Of a stretch of DNA of 64,000 nt, positions 12,820 to 20,903 are shown piece after piece. Numbering within the stretch: the first letter of the stretch is position 1; every line of letters starts with the position of its first letter. The DNA is from VXYL01 sp963666465 (lineage in GTDB: Bacteria > Pseudomonadota > Gammaproteobacteria > Pseudomonadales > Azotimanducaceae). The position numbers and the translations under genes are program-made. The DNA lies in the NCBI GenBank assembly GCA_963666465.1, contig OY762824.1, positions 2,976,001-3,040,000 on the forward strand, read 5' to 3'. A model generated the notes under the pieces. The model did no database searches. It was not told where the DNA came from and worked only from the letters and a program-made list of their open reading frames with translations.

Positions 12820-12880
12820 GCTACGCATCATACGCCCGACGATCCTTCTGTCAACGAGAAATTTCGAGTTTTTTCACAGG
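12820..12880 (-). promoter_or_regulatory. rrn P1-type promoter with AT-rich upstream element
   Basis: On the minus strand, TTGACA (12854-12849) and TATGAT (12832-12827) are 16 bp apart. They are preceded by the AT-rich GAAAAAACTCGAAATTTC and followed by a GC-rich discriminator GCGTAGCCC. This is the layout of a growth-rate- and ppGpp-controlled rRNA promoter. Initiation would be near 12820, about 150 bases before mature 16S. A short hairpin (GGCTCG...CGAGCC) lies at the start of the leader. Confidence 0.8.
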
Positions 12881-12896
12881 CCGCCGAGGACACCTG

Positions 12897-14165
12897 TCAC
12901 CCCGCACGCAAGAGCATGAGATGCCAGCGTTTTTTGCCGCGACGCAGGAGGTGATGACGGCCGTGGAGGGCACCGTTTGCGGTCAGCCGCATGGCCGGGT
13001 CGGCCACCGGCGCGCCGTTGAGGCGGATGGCCCCGGCCTGCACCATGCGCCGCGCCTCGGCGTTGGAGCGCGTGAGCCCCGCGGAGGTGAGGGCGTCGAG
13101 CAGGCCGATGCCCTCCGACACGGAGCTGCGTTCCATGCCGTCGAGCTCCAGTTGCCCGAGATCGGCTTCCGTCAAGGCCCGAATATCGCCGCCAAACAAT
13201 GCCTTGGTGATGCGTTCGGCAGATTGCAGGGCGTCCTCGCCATGCACCAGGCGGGTGACTGCGGCGGCGAGGGCGCGCTGGCCTTCCCGGCGTTCCGGGT
13301 GATCGCGCACCTGGCTCGCCACCTGTTCGATCTCGCTCGCCGGCAGCATGGTGAAGGTGCGCAGGAACGGCACCACGTCGGCATCGGCGCAGTTGAGCCA
13401 GAACTGGTGGAAGGCGTAGGGCGAGGTGTGTTCGGCGTCGAGCCAGACCGCGACGCCTGCGCTCTTGCCGAACTTGACGCCGTCGGCGCGGGTCACCAGG
13501 GGCGAGGTCATGCCGTAGAGGCGGCGGCCAAGCCGGCGGCGACCCAGGTCGATGCCGCTGGCGATGTTGCCCCATTGGTCGTTGCCGGCCACTTGCAGGG
13601 TGCAGTCATGGCGCCGCGCGAGCTCGACGAAGTCGAACGCCTGCAGCAGCATGTAGCTGAATTCCGTGAAGGAAATGCCCGCGCCCTCGCGGTCGATGCG
13701 CGCCCGCACCGCATCCCGCGCCAGCATGGCATTGACGGAGAAATGCTTGCCCACGTCGCGCAGGAAGCCGATGGCGTCCTGGCCGCGCATCCAGTCGAGG
13801 TTGTTGACGACCAGGCCCGCATCGGCGTCGAGATCGATGAAGCGCGACACCTGCCGCCGAATGTTCTCCGTCCAGCGCGCCACGGTGTCGTCGTCGTTGA
13901 GCGAGCGCTCCTCGTCCCGCCCGGAAGGATCGCCGATCAGCCCCGTGGCACCCCCCACCAAGGCAATCGGCCGATGCCCAGCAAGCTGGTAGCGCCGCAG
14001 CACCATCAGCGGCACCAGATTTCCGACCTGCAAGCTAGGCGCCGTGGGATCAAACCCGCAATACAGGGTGCGCCGCCCCCCCGCCAAATGCCGGTCCAAG
14101 CCGTCACGATCCGAAACCTGCGCAACAATGCCTCGCGCCTCAAGCGCCCCAATCAAGGAAGTCAT
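12897..14165 (-). CDS. tyrS: tyrosine--tRNA ligase
   Basis: TyrRS charges tRNA-Tyr with tyrosine. The 422-residue protein has the class I catalytic domain with YCGFDPTAPSL (35-45) and ALVGGATGLIGDPSG (68-82). A KFGKS loop near residue 235 is the KMSKS equivalent of bacterial TyrRS. A C-terminal S4-like RNA-binding domain contains RRMVQAGAIRLNG. The HIGH motif reads QVGN (46-49), so Gln replaces the first His and Asn the last. Asn at the last position is common in this family, but Gln at the first is unusual. The start is the Met of MTSLIGALE. It lies just upstream of the rrn operon on the same strand, the Pseudomonas-like order. A MITE occupies the gap on its 5' side. Confidence 0.93.
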   Translation of the reverse strand: MTSLIGALEARGIVAQVSDRDGLDRHLAGGRRTLYCGFDPTAPSLQVGNLVPLMVLRRYQLAGHRPIALVGGATGLIGDPSGRDEERSLNDDDTVARWTENIRRQVSRFIDLDADAGLVVNNLDWMRGQDAIGFLRDVGKHFSVNAMLARDAVRARIDREGAGISFTEFSYMLLQAFDFVELARRHDCTLQVAGNDQWGNIASGIDLGRRRLGRRLYGMTSPLVTRADGVKFGKSAGVAVWLDAEHTSPYAFHQFWLNCADADVVPFLRTFTMLPASEIEQVASQVRDHPERREGQRALAAAVTRLVHGEDALQSAERITKALFGGDIRALTEADLGQLELDGMERSSVSEGIGLLDALTSAGLTRSNAEARRMVQAGAIRLNGAPVADPAMRLTANGALHGRHHLLRRGKKRWHLMLLRAG

Positions 14166-14238
14166 CGTCACCAGCGGTGGAGAAAGACCGCAAATGGTAC
14201 GCCCTTTCACCTCCTCGCCGGAACCGACGCCAAGAGCC

Positions 14239-14483
14239 GGCAGTGTCTCACCTTGGCTTGTGCAGTGTCTGGCGCCGTCCTCCGGGGGGAGGGCGTCCCG
14301 CCCTCCATCGCGCCGCAAGGCGCGCAGGCAACCTCGCGGCACGTGCAGGGAGGACGCGCCTGACGGCGCGCATGGAGGGCGGGACGCCCTCCCCCCGGAG
14401 TGGTCCCGCAGGCAAATCGACGCAGTCGCCGGTTGCGAACGGCCATGCGCCACGTCAGGCAAAATTCAAGGTGAGACACTACC
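14239..14483. mobile_element. MITE type D, about 245 bp, carrying paired REP palindromes
   Basis: The ends are inverted repeats GGCAGTGTCTCACCTTG and its near-complement GGTGAGACACTACC. The centre holds two opposed REP-like units (gggagggcgtcccgccctcc and ggagggcgggacgccctcc), making the core a long imperfect palindrome. A second copy in the opposite orientation is at 24544-24808. It fills most of the tyrS-M23 peptidase gap, which would otherwise hold both promoters. Confidence 0.75.
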
Positions 14484-14598
14484 CACTCCAACCCCAGAAA
14501 GGCCAGCACGTCGGAATCTGGTAGGGTCCGCACTCCGCGCACGCGGGAGGGGAGGGTGGACATCTTTGACGCCGGGGGCAGTTCAAGACAACGATCTT

Positions 14599-15882
14599 GT
14601 GCGACGCATCGTGCGGCCGGCGCCCGCCGCAATTGCGCTCGCCTTCGCGCTGACGATCCTCGTCGCCCTTGTCGGCGCTCCCATCGATCCGCCCGACGAG
14701 GCAATCGCACCCCCCGGACCGCCGACCCCAGTCGCAGCCGTCGCCCCGGCCACCGAGCCGCCAGCTGATGCACCCGCCCCCGCAAATCGCATCAAGGCAT
14801 CCCTGCGCTCCGGCGAAAACCTCTCCCTCCTGTTCAAGCGCGAGAAGCTGAGCGCCGCCGACCTCGACGGCATCGTCAAGAGCGGCCCCATCGCAAAGCG
14901 CCTGTGGAGCATCAAGCCGGAGCAGGACATCGTCATCGACGTGAACGCCGACAACCAGGTGACCCGGCTCGCCTGGCGCGTGGATATCTGGAAGACGGTG
15001 CAGTTCACCCGCGTCGGCGACGGCTACGAAGGCCGCGAAATCAAGCGATCGCCAACGCGGAAGCGCGGCATCTACAACGCAACCATCGACCACTCCCTCT
15101 TCGTTGCCGCCACCCGGGCCGGCCTCGAAGACGAGGTGGCGATGCGCCTCGCCGAGGTGTTCCGCTGGGACGTGGACTTCATCACCCAAGTGCGTCCGGG
15201 CGACTCCTTCCGCGTCCTCATCGAGGAGCTCTGGCTGGAAGGCGAGCGGCAGGAATTCGGCGAAATCCTGGCGGCGAAATTCGTCAATCGAGGCAACATG
15301 CACGTGGCCCTGCGCTACGAAAGCGACTTCCATGACCCCGACGGCCGCCCGCTGCGCGGGCCCTTCCTCAAGGCACCGCTCAGGTTCACCCGCGTCAGTT
15401 CCCCGTTCAACCCCGGCCGCGTGCATCCCAAGTGGGGCACCCGCCGCCCGCATCGGGGCACCGACTACGCCGCCCCCACCGGCACACCCGTCCGCGCCAC
15501 CGGCGCCGGCACGGTGACCGTCGCCGGCCGCACCGCGCCAAACGGCAACTACGTCGTTATCCGCCACGCCGGCGGCATCGAGACCAAATACCTGCACCTC
15601 AGCCGCATCGGCCGATCCATCAAGCGCGGCGTCCAGGTGCAGCAAGGCGAAGTGATCGGGCGCGTGGGTTCCACCGGTTGGTCCACCGGCCCGCACCTGC
15701 ATTACGAGTTCATCGTTGACGGCGTGCATCGCGACCCGGTGACGGTGGAATTGCCCAAGTCGGAGCCCATTCCCGAAGCCGAGAAGCCGGATTTCCTCCG
15801 CGCCACCGCCCCCCTGCTCGCCCACCTGAACAGCGCCGGCGACGCCAACCCGCAACTGGCAGTGGCCTCCGGCGAAGATTGA
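14599..15882 (+). CDS. M23 family metallopeptidase with OapA-like region
   Basis: A periplasmic murein endopeptidase of the MepM type is likely, cutting peptidoglycan cross-links for growth. From a GTG start the first 20 residues contain a signal/anchor helix (AAIALAFALTILVALVG), then a Pro/Ala-rich linker. Next comes an OapA/LysM-like stretch (RSGENLSLLFKREKLSAADL...). The C-terminal peptidase domain has HRGTDYAAP..G.PVRATG (first zinc His and Asp) and GPHLHYEF (HxH). No ATG is available near the helix. An upstream in-frame start would read through the MITE. In Pseudomonas-like genomes this gene also sits between tyrS and anmK. Confidence 0.88.
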   Translation: MRRIVRPAPAAIALAFALTILVALVGAPIDPPDEAIAPPGPPTPVAAVAPATEPPADAPAPANRIKASLRSGENLSLLFKREKLSAADLDGIVKSGPIAKRLWSIKPEQDIVIDVNADNQVTRLAWRVDIWKTVQFTRVGDGYEGREIKRSPTRKRGIYNATIDHSLFVAATRAGLEDEVAMRLAEVFRWDVDFITQVRPGDSFRVLIEELWLEGERQEFGEILAAKFVNRGNMHVALRYESDFHDPDGRPLRGPFLKAPLRFTRVSSPFNPGRVHPKWGTRRPHRGTDYAAPTGTPVRATGAGTVTVAGRTAPNGNYVVIRHAGGIETKYLHLSRIGRSIKRGVQVQQGEVIGRVGSTGWSTGPHLHYEFIVDGVHRDPVTVELPKSEPIPEAEKPDFLRATAPLLAHLNSAGDANPQLAVASGED

Positions 15883-15985
15883 TTCGCAGGCGCGCTTCCA
15901 CGACACCGGTGCAGTTGCCAGCCCATGGGCGCCTTGCGGCCTTGCGGCGCGTAGAATCCCGCTCAACAAACCCGAACGTACCCAC

Positions 15986-17107
15986 ATGCACCAGTACATA
16001 GGCGCCATCTCCGGCACCAGCGTCGATGGCCTGGACCTTGCGCTGATGCAGATCGCCGGCGACGCAATCGCGATCCACGCTGGGGCCGTCAAGCCGTTCC
16101 CTGCTCCCCTCGCCACCGCCCTGCGAGCCTTGCTGGCACCGGGCGAGAACGAGGTCTATCGCGTCGGCGCCGCCGACGCGGCGCTCGGCGAGTTCGTCGG
16201 CCACGCCGTGCTGGCATTCCTTGCAGAGCTGGACATTCCCCCTGACGCCATCCGCGCCATCGGCTCCCATGGCCAGACCATCCGCCACCACCCCGAAGCC
16301 GAATTGCCGTTCACCGTGCAGATCGGCGACCCGAACCGCATCGCCGAGATCACCGAGATCGACACCGTGGCCGACTTTCGCCGCCGCGATATGGCCGCCG
16401 GCGGCGAAGGGGCGCCGCTGACCCCCCTCTTCCACGACGCCCTCTTTCGCCATGAAACCCGCAACCGGGTGGCACTCAACCTCGGCGGCATCGCCAACGT
16501 CACCGTGCTGCCAGCCGCATCCGAAGGCATCCTTGGTTTCGACACCGGCCCCGCCAACGCCCTCATGGATGCCTGGGTGCAGCACGCTTTCGACGAACCG
16601 TTCGACCGCGGCGGCCAGCGAGCCGCCAGCGGCGCCTGCATCCCGACCTTGTTCGAAGCCTTGCTGACCGACCCCTATCTCGCCCGCCAACCGCCGAAGA
16701 GCACGGGCAAGGAGACCTACAACCTCCCCTACATCGAACGGATGTGCCACAAGGCCGGCATTGACCCCCACGCCGCAGCGCCCGACGTGCTGGCGACACT
16801 GGCCGAGTTCACCGCCACCACCATCGCCAGCGCCCTGGCCACTTGGGCCCCAGCCACCGGCGACCTGATTGCCTCCGGCGGCGGCCGCCTGAACCACCAC
16901 TTGATGTCCCGAATCGCCCACCACGCCACCGGCCACCAAGTCACCACCTCCGACACCCACGCCTTGCACGGCGACCACCTGGAAGCCGCCGCCTTCGCCT
17001 GGCTGGCCCACCGCACCCTGGAAGCCCTCCCCGGCAACGTGCCCGACGCAACCGGCGCCAAGGCACCCCGAATCCTGGGCACAGTTCACCCAGGCAACGC
17101 CTCGTAG
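15986..17107 (+). CDS. anmK: anhydro-N-acetylmuramic acid kinase
   Basis: AnmK opens the 1,6-anhydro ring of anhydroMurNAc released in cell-wall recycling and phosphorylates it to MurNAc-6-phosphate. The 373-residue protein has the family blocks GTSVDGLDLAL near 10, GSHGQTIRH near 93, NLGGIANVT near 167, GFDTGPANALMD near 183, STGKE and a C-terminal SGGGRLN. The start is ATG and the length is typical. It follows the M23 peptidase gene in the same direction with about 100 bases between, so the two cell-wall genes may be co-expressed. Its 3' end faces erpA. Confidence 0.95.
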   Translation: MHQYIGAISGTSVDGLDLALMQIAGDAIAIHAGAVKPFPAPLATALRALLAPGENEVYRVGAADAALGEFVGHAVLAFLAELDIPPDAIRAIGSHGQTIRHHPEAELPFTVQIGDPNRIAEITEIDTVADFRRRDMAAGGEGAPLTPLFHDALFRHETRNRVALNLGGIANVTVLPAASEGILGFDTGPANALMDAWVQHAFDEPFDRGGQRAASGACIPTLFEALLTDPYLARQPPKSTGKETYNLPYIERMCHKAGIDPHAAAPDVLATLAEFTATTIASALATWAPATGDLIASGGGRLNHHLMSRIAHHATGHQVTTSDTHALHGDHLEAAAFAWLAHRTLEALPGNVPDATGAKAPRILGTVHPGNAS

Positions 17108-17197
17108 CGGCGCACGCACAAGCCAGGTGACCTCGACAAGACAAGAGGAACAGGAGGAGGACTGGCCCGCGGCCTCGTTCAGACGGCCAGGCCATTC

Positions 17198-17572
17198 TCA
17201 AATCGCGAACGAATTCCCGCACCCGCAAGTGGAGGAAGCGTTCGGATTCGTGACCACGAACTGCGATCCCTGCAGATCCTCCCGGTAATCGATCTGCGCC
17301 CCCGCGAGATATTGGAAGCTCATCGGGTCCACCACCGCCGTCACGCCGTCGCGCAGCACCACGGAGTCGTCGTCGGCGATGTCCTCGTCGAAGGTGAAGC
17401 CGTAGGAGAAGCCGCTGCAGCCGCCGCCGGTGATGAACACGCGCAACTTCAACGCCGGATTGCCTTCGTCCTCGATCAGCTCCCGCACCTTGCTGGCGGC
17501 GCGGGACGAGAAGCCCAAGGCACCGGGAACGGAACCTTCGGCGGCGTGGAAGAGGTCGGTCGATGTGTCCAT
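17198..17572 (-). CDS. erpA: iron-sulfur cluster insertion protein ErpA
   Basis: This A-type carrier delivers Fe-S clusters to apoproteins, including isoprenoid-pathway enzymes in E. coli. The 124-residue protein carries the three conserved cysteines in GGGCSGF and the C-terminal SSTCGCGNSF. The YGFTFDE and VDPMSFQYL.GA.IDY blocks are also typical. I chose the Met of MDTSTDL; a second in-frame Met lies four codons earlier. It is convergent with anmK. Confidence 0.92.
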   Translation of the reverse strand: MDTSTDLFHAAEGSVPGALGFSSRAASKVRELIEDEGNPALKLRVFITGGGCSGFSYGFTFDEDIADDDSVVLRDGVTAVVDPMSFQYLAGAQIDYREDLQGSQFVVTNPNASSTCGCGNSFAI

Positions 17573-17654
17573 CGCGGGGTCCATCCGAAACAGTATAAGC
17601 CTGTGTGCCGCCGTCCGGGGCGGCCCATGCGGGAGTGTCGGCCGGCAGCTGCGT

Positions 17655-18125
17655 TTACGGGACTCGACGGAGAAGCACGGAGCGCCCCCCTTTCTTCCCC
17701 TCTTCCGCAGCGGCGTCAGGCCCCAACGCACTCGGCGCCGGCTCGACTTCCTTGCGCCCTTCCGTGTTGCCGCGCACCAACTGGCCTTCGAGCACGGCGC
17801 CAAGCCGCATCTCGATGACCCGGTAGGTGACGTTGCCCGTCAGGTGTGCCCGCTCCGCAAGTTCGAGCTTGCCGGGGCAGCGCACATCACCTTCCACCCG
17901 GCCGTTGACGACCACCGCGAACGCTTCGATCTGCCCAACCACGGTTCCCGACTCGCTGATGGTCAGCGTGGCTTGATCGCCATCGCCGTACACATCGCCT
18001 TCCACCCGGCCGTTCACGACCAACTCGCCAGCGAAGCGAATGTTGCCCTGCACGGACGTGTTTTCGGCAATCAGCGTGTCGGTGCCCGGTCTCCGCTCCT
18101 GCACCAGATTTTCCTTTCTAGCCAT
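17655..18125 (-). CDS. bactofilin family protein
   Basis: Bactofilins are polymer-forming cytoskeletal proteins of the cell envelope. The 156-residue product has a short basic N-terminus, then the repetitive beta-helix pattern: NTSVQGNIRFAGELVVNGRV, EGDVYGDG, GTVVGQIEAFAVVVNGRVEG, AHLTGNVTYRVIEMRLGAVL. A charged tail rich in E and K follows. The start at MARKENLVQER follows from where the fold begins. It is upstream of erpA on the same strand and divergent from the ClC gene. Confidence 0.85.
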   Translation of the reverse strand: MARKENLVQERRPGTDTLIAENTSVQGNIRFAGELVVNGRVEGDVYGDGDQATLTISESGTVVGQIEAFAVVVNGRVEGDVRCPGKLELAERAHLTGNVTYRVIEMRLGAVLEGQLVRGNTEGRKEVEPAPSALGPDAAAEEGKKGGRSVLLRRVP

Positions 18126-18241
18126 TCGCCGGATAGTAGCGCAATTTCCGAAGCCGTGAGCGGCTCGCACAACCAACAAGCACCAACAAACCAACAACCA
18201 CCAAAATCGAACCCCGGCCCCACACAGGTAGTATCCTCCAT

Positions 18242-20137
18242 ATGCCGTTCAACCAGCAGCCCGAACCCGACAAGCCATCCCCACCCCCAGGCCGTCTGGA
18301 ACGAACCCTCGCCCGCACTCGCAGGAAGGCACGCGGCTGGCAACCACACTTCCTCACCCGCCCCCAGTCCGGCAGGCTCTCCGGCCTCAAGGCCCTCGAA
18401 CCCTTCCGCGCTCGCCTCGCCAGCGCCAATGCCCTGCCGCAGCTCGCGTTCCTCGCCATCATCGCCGGCGCCCTCACCGGCATCGTCAGCGTCTCCTTCC
18501 GTGTCGCCATCGAGGGCGGCGCCCTGGCCATGCTCGGCAGCCACGCCGAAGCCTTCGAGGAATTGCACATCGCCGGCCGCACAATCGCCCCCATCGCCGC
18601 CGCTCTGCTGATCGGCCTCGCCCTCACGCGCCTCTCCACGGCCGATCGCCGCGTCGGCGTCACCCACGTCATGGAACGCCTGTCCCGGCATCAGGGCCAC
18701 ATGCCGCTGCGCAACGCCGCCATCCAGTTCCTCGGCGGCGTCATCGCCCTGAGTTCCGGCATATCCGGCGGCCGGGAAGGCCCCGCGGTGCATCTCGGCG
18801 CCGCCACTTCGAGTTTCCTCGGCGAGCTTTTCCGCCTGCCCAACAACAGCGTCCGCACCCTGGTCGCCTGCGGCACTGCCGGCGCCGTGGCCGCGTCTTT
18901 CAACACCCCCATGGCCGGGGTGATCTTCGCGATGGAGGTGGTGATGATGGAATACGCCATCGCCAGCTTCGTGCCGGTGATCCTCGCCGCCGTCACCGCC
19001 ACCGTGATTTCGCGCTACTACTTCGGCGACGCGCCGGCCTTCGCCGTCCCGGCCGTGGAGCTCAACTCGCTGCTGGAACTTCCCTACATCGCCCTGGCCG
19101 GCGTGCTCGTCGGCGTCACCGCGGCGGCGTTCATCTTCCTCACGAGACGCTTCAACCGACTGGAGCCTTGGCCCTTCTGGGCCCGCGCCACCGCCGCCGG
19201 CGCCATCACCGCCGCCGTGGCCCTCGTCGCCCCGGAGGTGCTCGGCATCGGCTACGACACCGTGGACGCCGCCCTGCTCGGCGACGTGGCGTGGACTGCG
19301 CTCCTCATCATCCTGATCGGCAAGATGGTGGCTTCCGCCGCCTGCGTGGGAACGGGGCTGCCGGTGGGGGTGATCACCCCCACGCTGGTGATGGGGGCCG
19401 TGCTCGGCGGCCTCCTGGGCACGCTGGGCAACGCACTCGCGCCGGACGTGGCTTCCTCACCGGCGCTCTACGTCATGCTCGGCATGGCGGCGATGATGGC
19501 GGCGGTGCTGCAGGCGCCCTTGGCGGCACTGGTTGCGGTGCTGGAACTCACGGCCAGCCCCAACATCATCCTGCCGGCCATGCTGATCGTCGTCATCGCC
19601 AGCCTGACGGTAAGCGTCACCTTCCGGCAGCGCTCGATTTTTCTCGGCACGCTGGCGGACCTCGGCCTGCAATATCCCCCCGATCCAAGATCGCGCCACC
19701 TCCTGGCATCCGGCGTCGGCAGCCTCATGCGGCAGGAATTCGTCCGCCTGCCAAGACGCACCGACACCGCCGCCGCCTGGCAGGGGCTCGCGGCGGACCC
19801 GCTGTGGATCGTCGTGGACGACCCCGAAGGCGTGCCGCAATCGGTGCTGAACGCAGCAGACCTGCGAATCTGGCTCGCCCAGCGCACCGTGCGCGGCGAA
19901 AACCTCTTCTCCGCCGAGGGCCCCGCCATCGACCTGATGACCCCACCGGGACTGAGAATGGACGTGGTGGTGGTGGACGAACGCGCCACCCTCCACGAAG
20001 CCTTGGAACGTCTGGAAAACGCAAACGTGGAGGCGGTGTGCGTGGCCCGCGGCGGCACCACCGCCGGCAGCGTGGTGGGCGTAATCACCCGAGACGACAT
20101 CGAGGATTTCACGAGAATGGGCCAGAACGAAAGCTGA
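18242..20137 (+). CDS. ClC-family chloride channel/antiporter with CBS domains
   Basis: A 631-residue inner-membrane protein with 10 or more hydrophobic segments, followed by a cytoplasmic pair of CBS-type regions (residues about 490-630, ending GVITRDDIEDF). The gating motif GREGPAVHLG is intact near residue 180, with the external Glu that makes many ClC proteins H+/Cl- exchangers. The usual GSGIP selectivity loop is replaced by RVGVTHVMERL, so the central serine is absent, as in a subgroup of bacterial ClCs. The first 60 residues are a basic, Pro-rich cytoplasmic tail. Ion preference cannot be read from sequence. Confidence 0.85.
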   Translation: MPFNQQPEPDKPSPPPGRLERTLARTRRKARGWQPHFLTRPQSGRLSGLKALEPFRARLASANALPQLAFLAIIAGALTGIVSVSFRVAIEGGALAMLGSHAEAFEELHIAGRTIAPIAAALLIGLALTRLSTADRRVGVTHVMERLSRHQGHMPLRNAAIQFLGGVIALSSGISGGREGPAVHLGAATSSFLGELFRLPNNSVRTLVACGTAGAVAASFNTPMAGVIFAMEVVMMEYAIASFVPVILAAVTATVISRYYFGDAPAFAVPAVELNSLLELPYIALAGVLVGVTAAAFIFLTRRFNRLEPWPFWARATAAGAITAAVALVAPEVLGIGYDTVDAALLGDVAWTALLIILIGKMVASAACVGTGLPVGVITPTLVMGAVLGGLLGTLGNALAPDVASSPALYVMLGMAAMMAAVLQAPLAALVAVLELTASPNIILPAMLIVVIASLTVSVTFRQRSIFLGTLADLGLQYPPDPRSRHLLASGVGSLMRQEFVRLPRRTDTAAAWQGLAADPLWIVVDDPEGVPQSVLNAADLRIWLAQRTVRGENLFSAEGPAIDLMTPPGLRMDVVVVDERATLHEALERLENANVEAVCVARGGTTAGSVVGVITRDDIEDFTRMGQNES

Positions 20138-20207
20138 CAAGGGCGACGCGTATCGCCGCCCCACAGTCGCCCCCACAGAGGAACCGCCCTGCACTTCGGT
20201 GGCCTCG

Positions 20208-20260
20208 GGGGAGGTCGTGCCCGGCATCTTGAGGGCCTTGGGGAGGTCGTGCCCGGCATC
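20208..20260 (+). repeat. short tandem direct repeat
   Basis: The 21-base unit GGGGAGGTCGTGCCCGGCATC occurs twice, 30 bases apart, in the leader upstream of hemJ. It may be slippage-prone. No protein binding is inferred. Confidence 0.5.
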
Positions 20261-20293
20261 GCTTCCCTCCAGCCACCGCCGAAGGAGAAGCCA

Positions 20294-20713
20294 ATGCTCT
20301 GGATCACCGCCTTCCACGTCATCGCCATGGTGTGCTGGATGGCAGGACTCTTCTACCTGCCCCGCCTCTTCGTCTATCACGCCATGGCCGAAGACGAGGC
20401 TGCCAAGGCCACATTCCGCACCATGGAACGCAAGCTCTATCGCGGCATCGCCACCCCCTCCGCCATCGCCACCGCCGCATTCGGCCTCATCGCCGCCTGG
20501 GGCGCCTGGGAGGTGATCGCCACCAGCGCCTGGTTCTGGGCCAAGATGGCCCTGGTGCTCGCCCTCTATGCCTATCACGGCATCTGCGGCCGAATGCTCC
20601 GCACCTTCGCCGAAGACGCCAACACCCACTCCCACCGCTTCTACCGCTGGTTCAACGAAGCGCCGATTCTGCTGCTGATCCCGATCGTGATCCTGGTGGT
20701 GGTCAAGCCTTGA
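20294..20713 (+). CDS. hemJ: protoporphyrinogen IX oxidase HemJ
   Basis: HemJ oxidises protoporphyrinogen IX to protoporphyrin IX in the membrane, a late haem step. The 139-residue protein has four hydrophobic segments and the family signatures. FHVIAMVCWMAGLFYLPRLF begins at residue 6 (conserved His and the YLPRLF motif), followed by M.RKLYR, and MALVLALYAYHG with the essential Lys just before it. The ATG has GAAGGAG nine bases upstream. Its position shortly upstream of hemL suggests a haem gene pair, though a strong hairpin separates them. Confidence 0.9.
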   Translation: MLWITAFHVIAMVCWMAGLFYLPRLFVYHAMAEDEAAKATFRTMERKLYRGIATPSAIATAAFGLIAAWGAWEVIATSAWFWAKMALVLALYAYHGICGRMLRTFAEDANTHSHRFYRWFNEAPILLLIPIVILVVVKP

Positions 20714-20744
20714 TGATGCCAGGTTGAGTTTTGTGCGTGTACGC

Positions 20745-20778
20745 CCTCCTTAAGAAGCCGGACGGCTTCTTAAGGAGG
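20745..20778. terminator. strong inverted repeat between hemJ and hemL
   Basis: A 16-bp perfect stem, CCTCCTTAAGAAGCCG against its complement, leaves only a two-base GA loop. No T-run follows, so if it terminates hemJ transcripts it does so weakly, or it stabilises the 3' end. It resembles none of the other repeat families in the window. Confidence 0.5.
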
Positions 20779-20903
20779 AGGGCAGGCCCGCCAATGAACT
20801 CTGACCACCCCCAAGCCCCACGCCTGCAAATGGTAAGGTTCGCGCCCTCATCCTCCGGCCACCCAATCCACCCGCTCCCGCCACAAAGGAACACCCAAGC
20901 CCC

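Noticed and set aside
14044..14598. N-terminal extension of the M23 peptidase frame
   Set aside because: The extra codons run through MITE D and the antisense of tyrS and carry no signal or domain.
15710..17119. Minus-strand open frame of 469 codons across anmK
   Set aside because: The Gly/Val-rich translation is the reverse frame of anmK, whose plus-strand motifs are clear.
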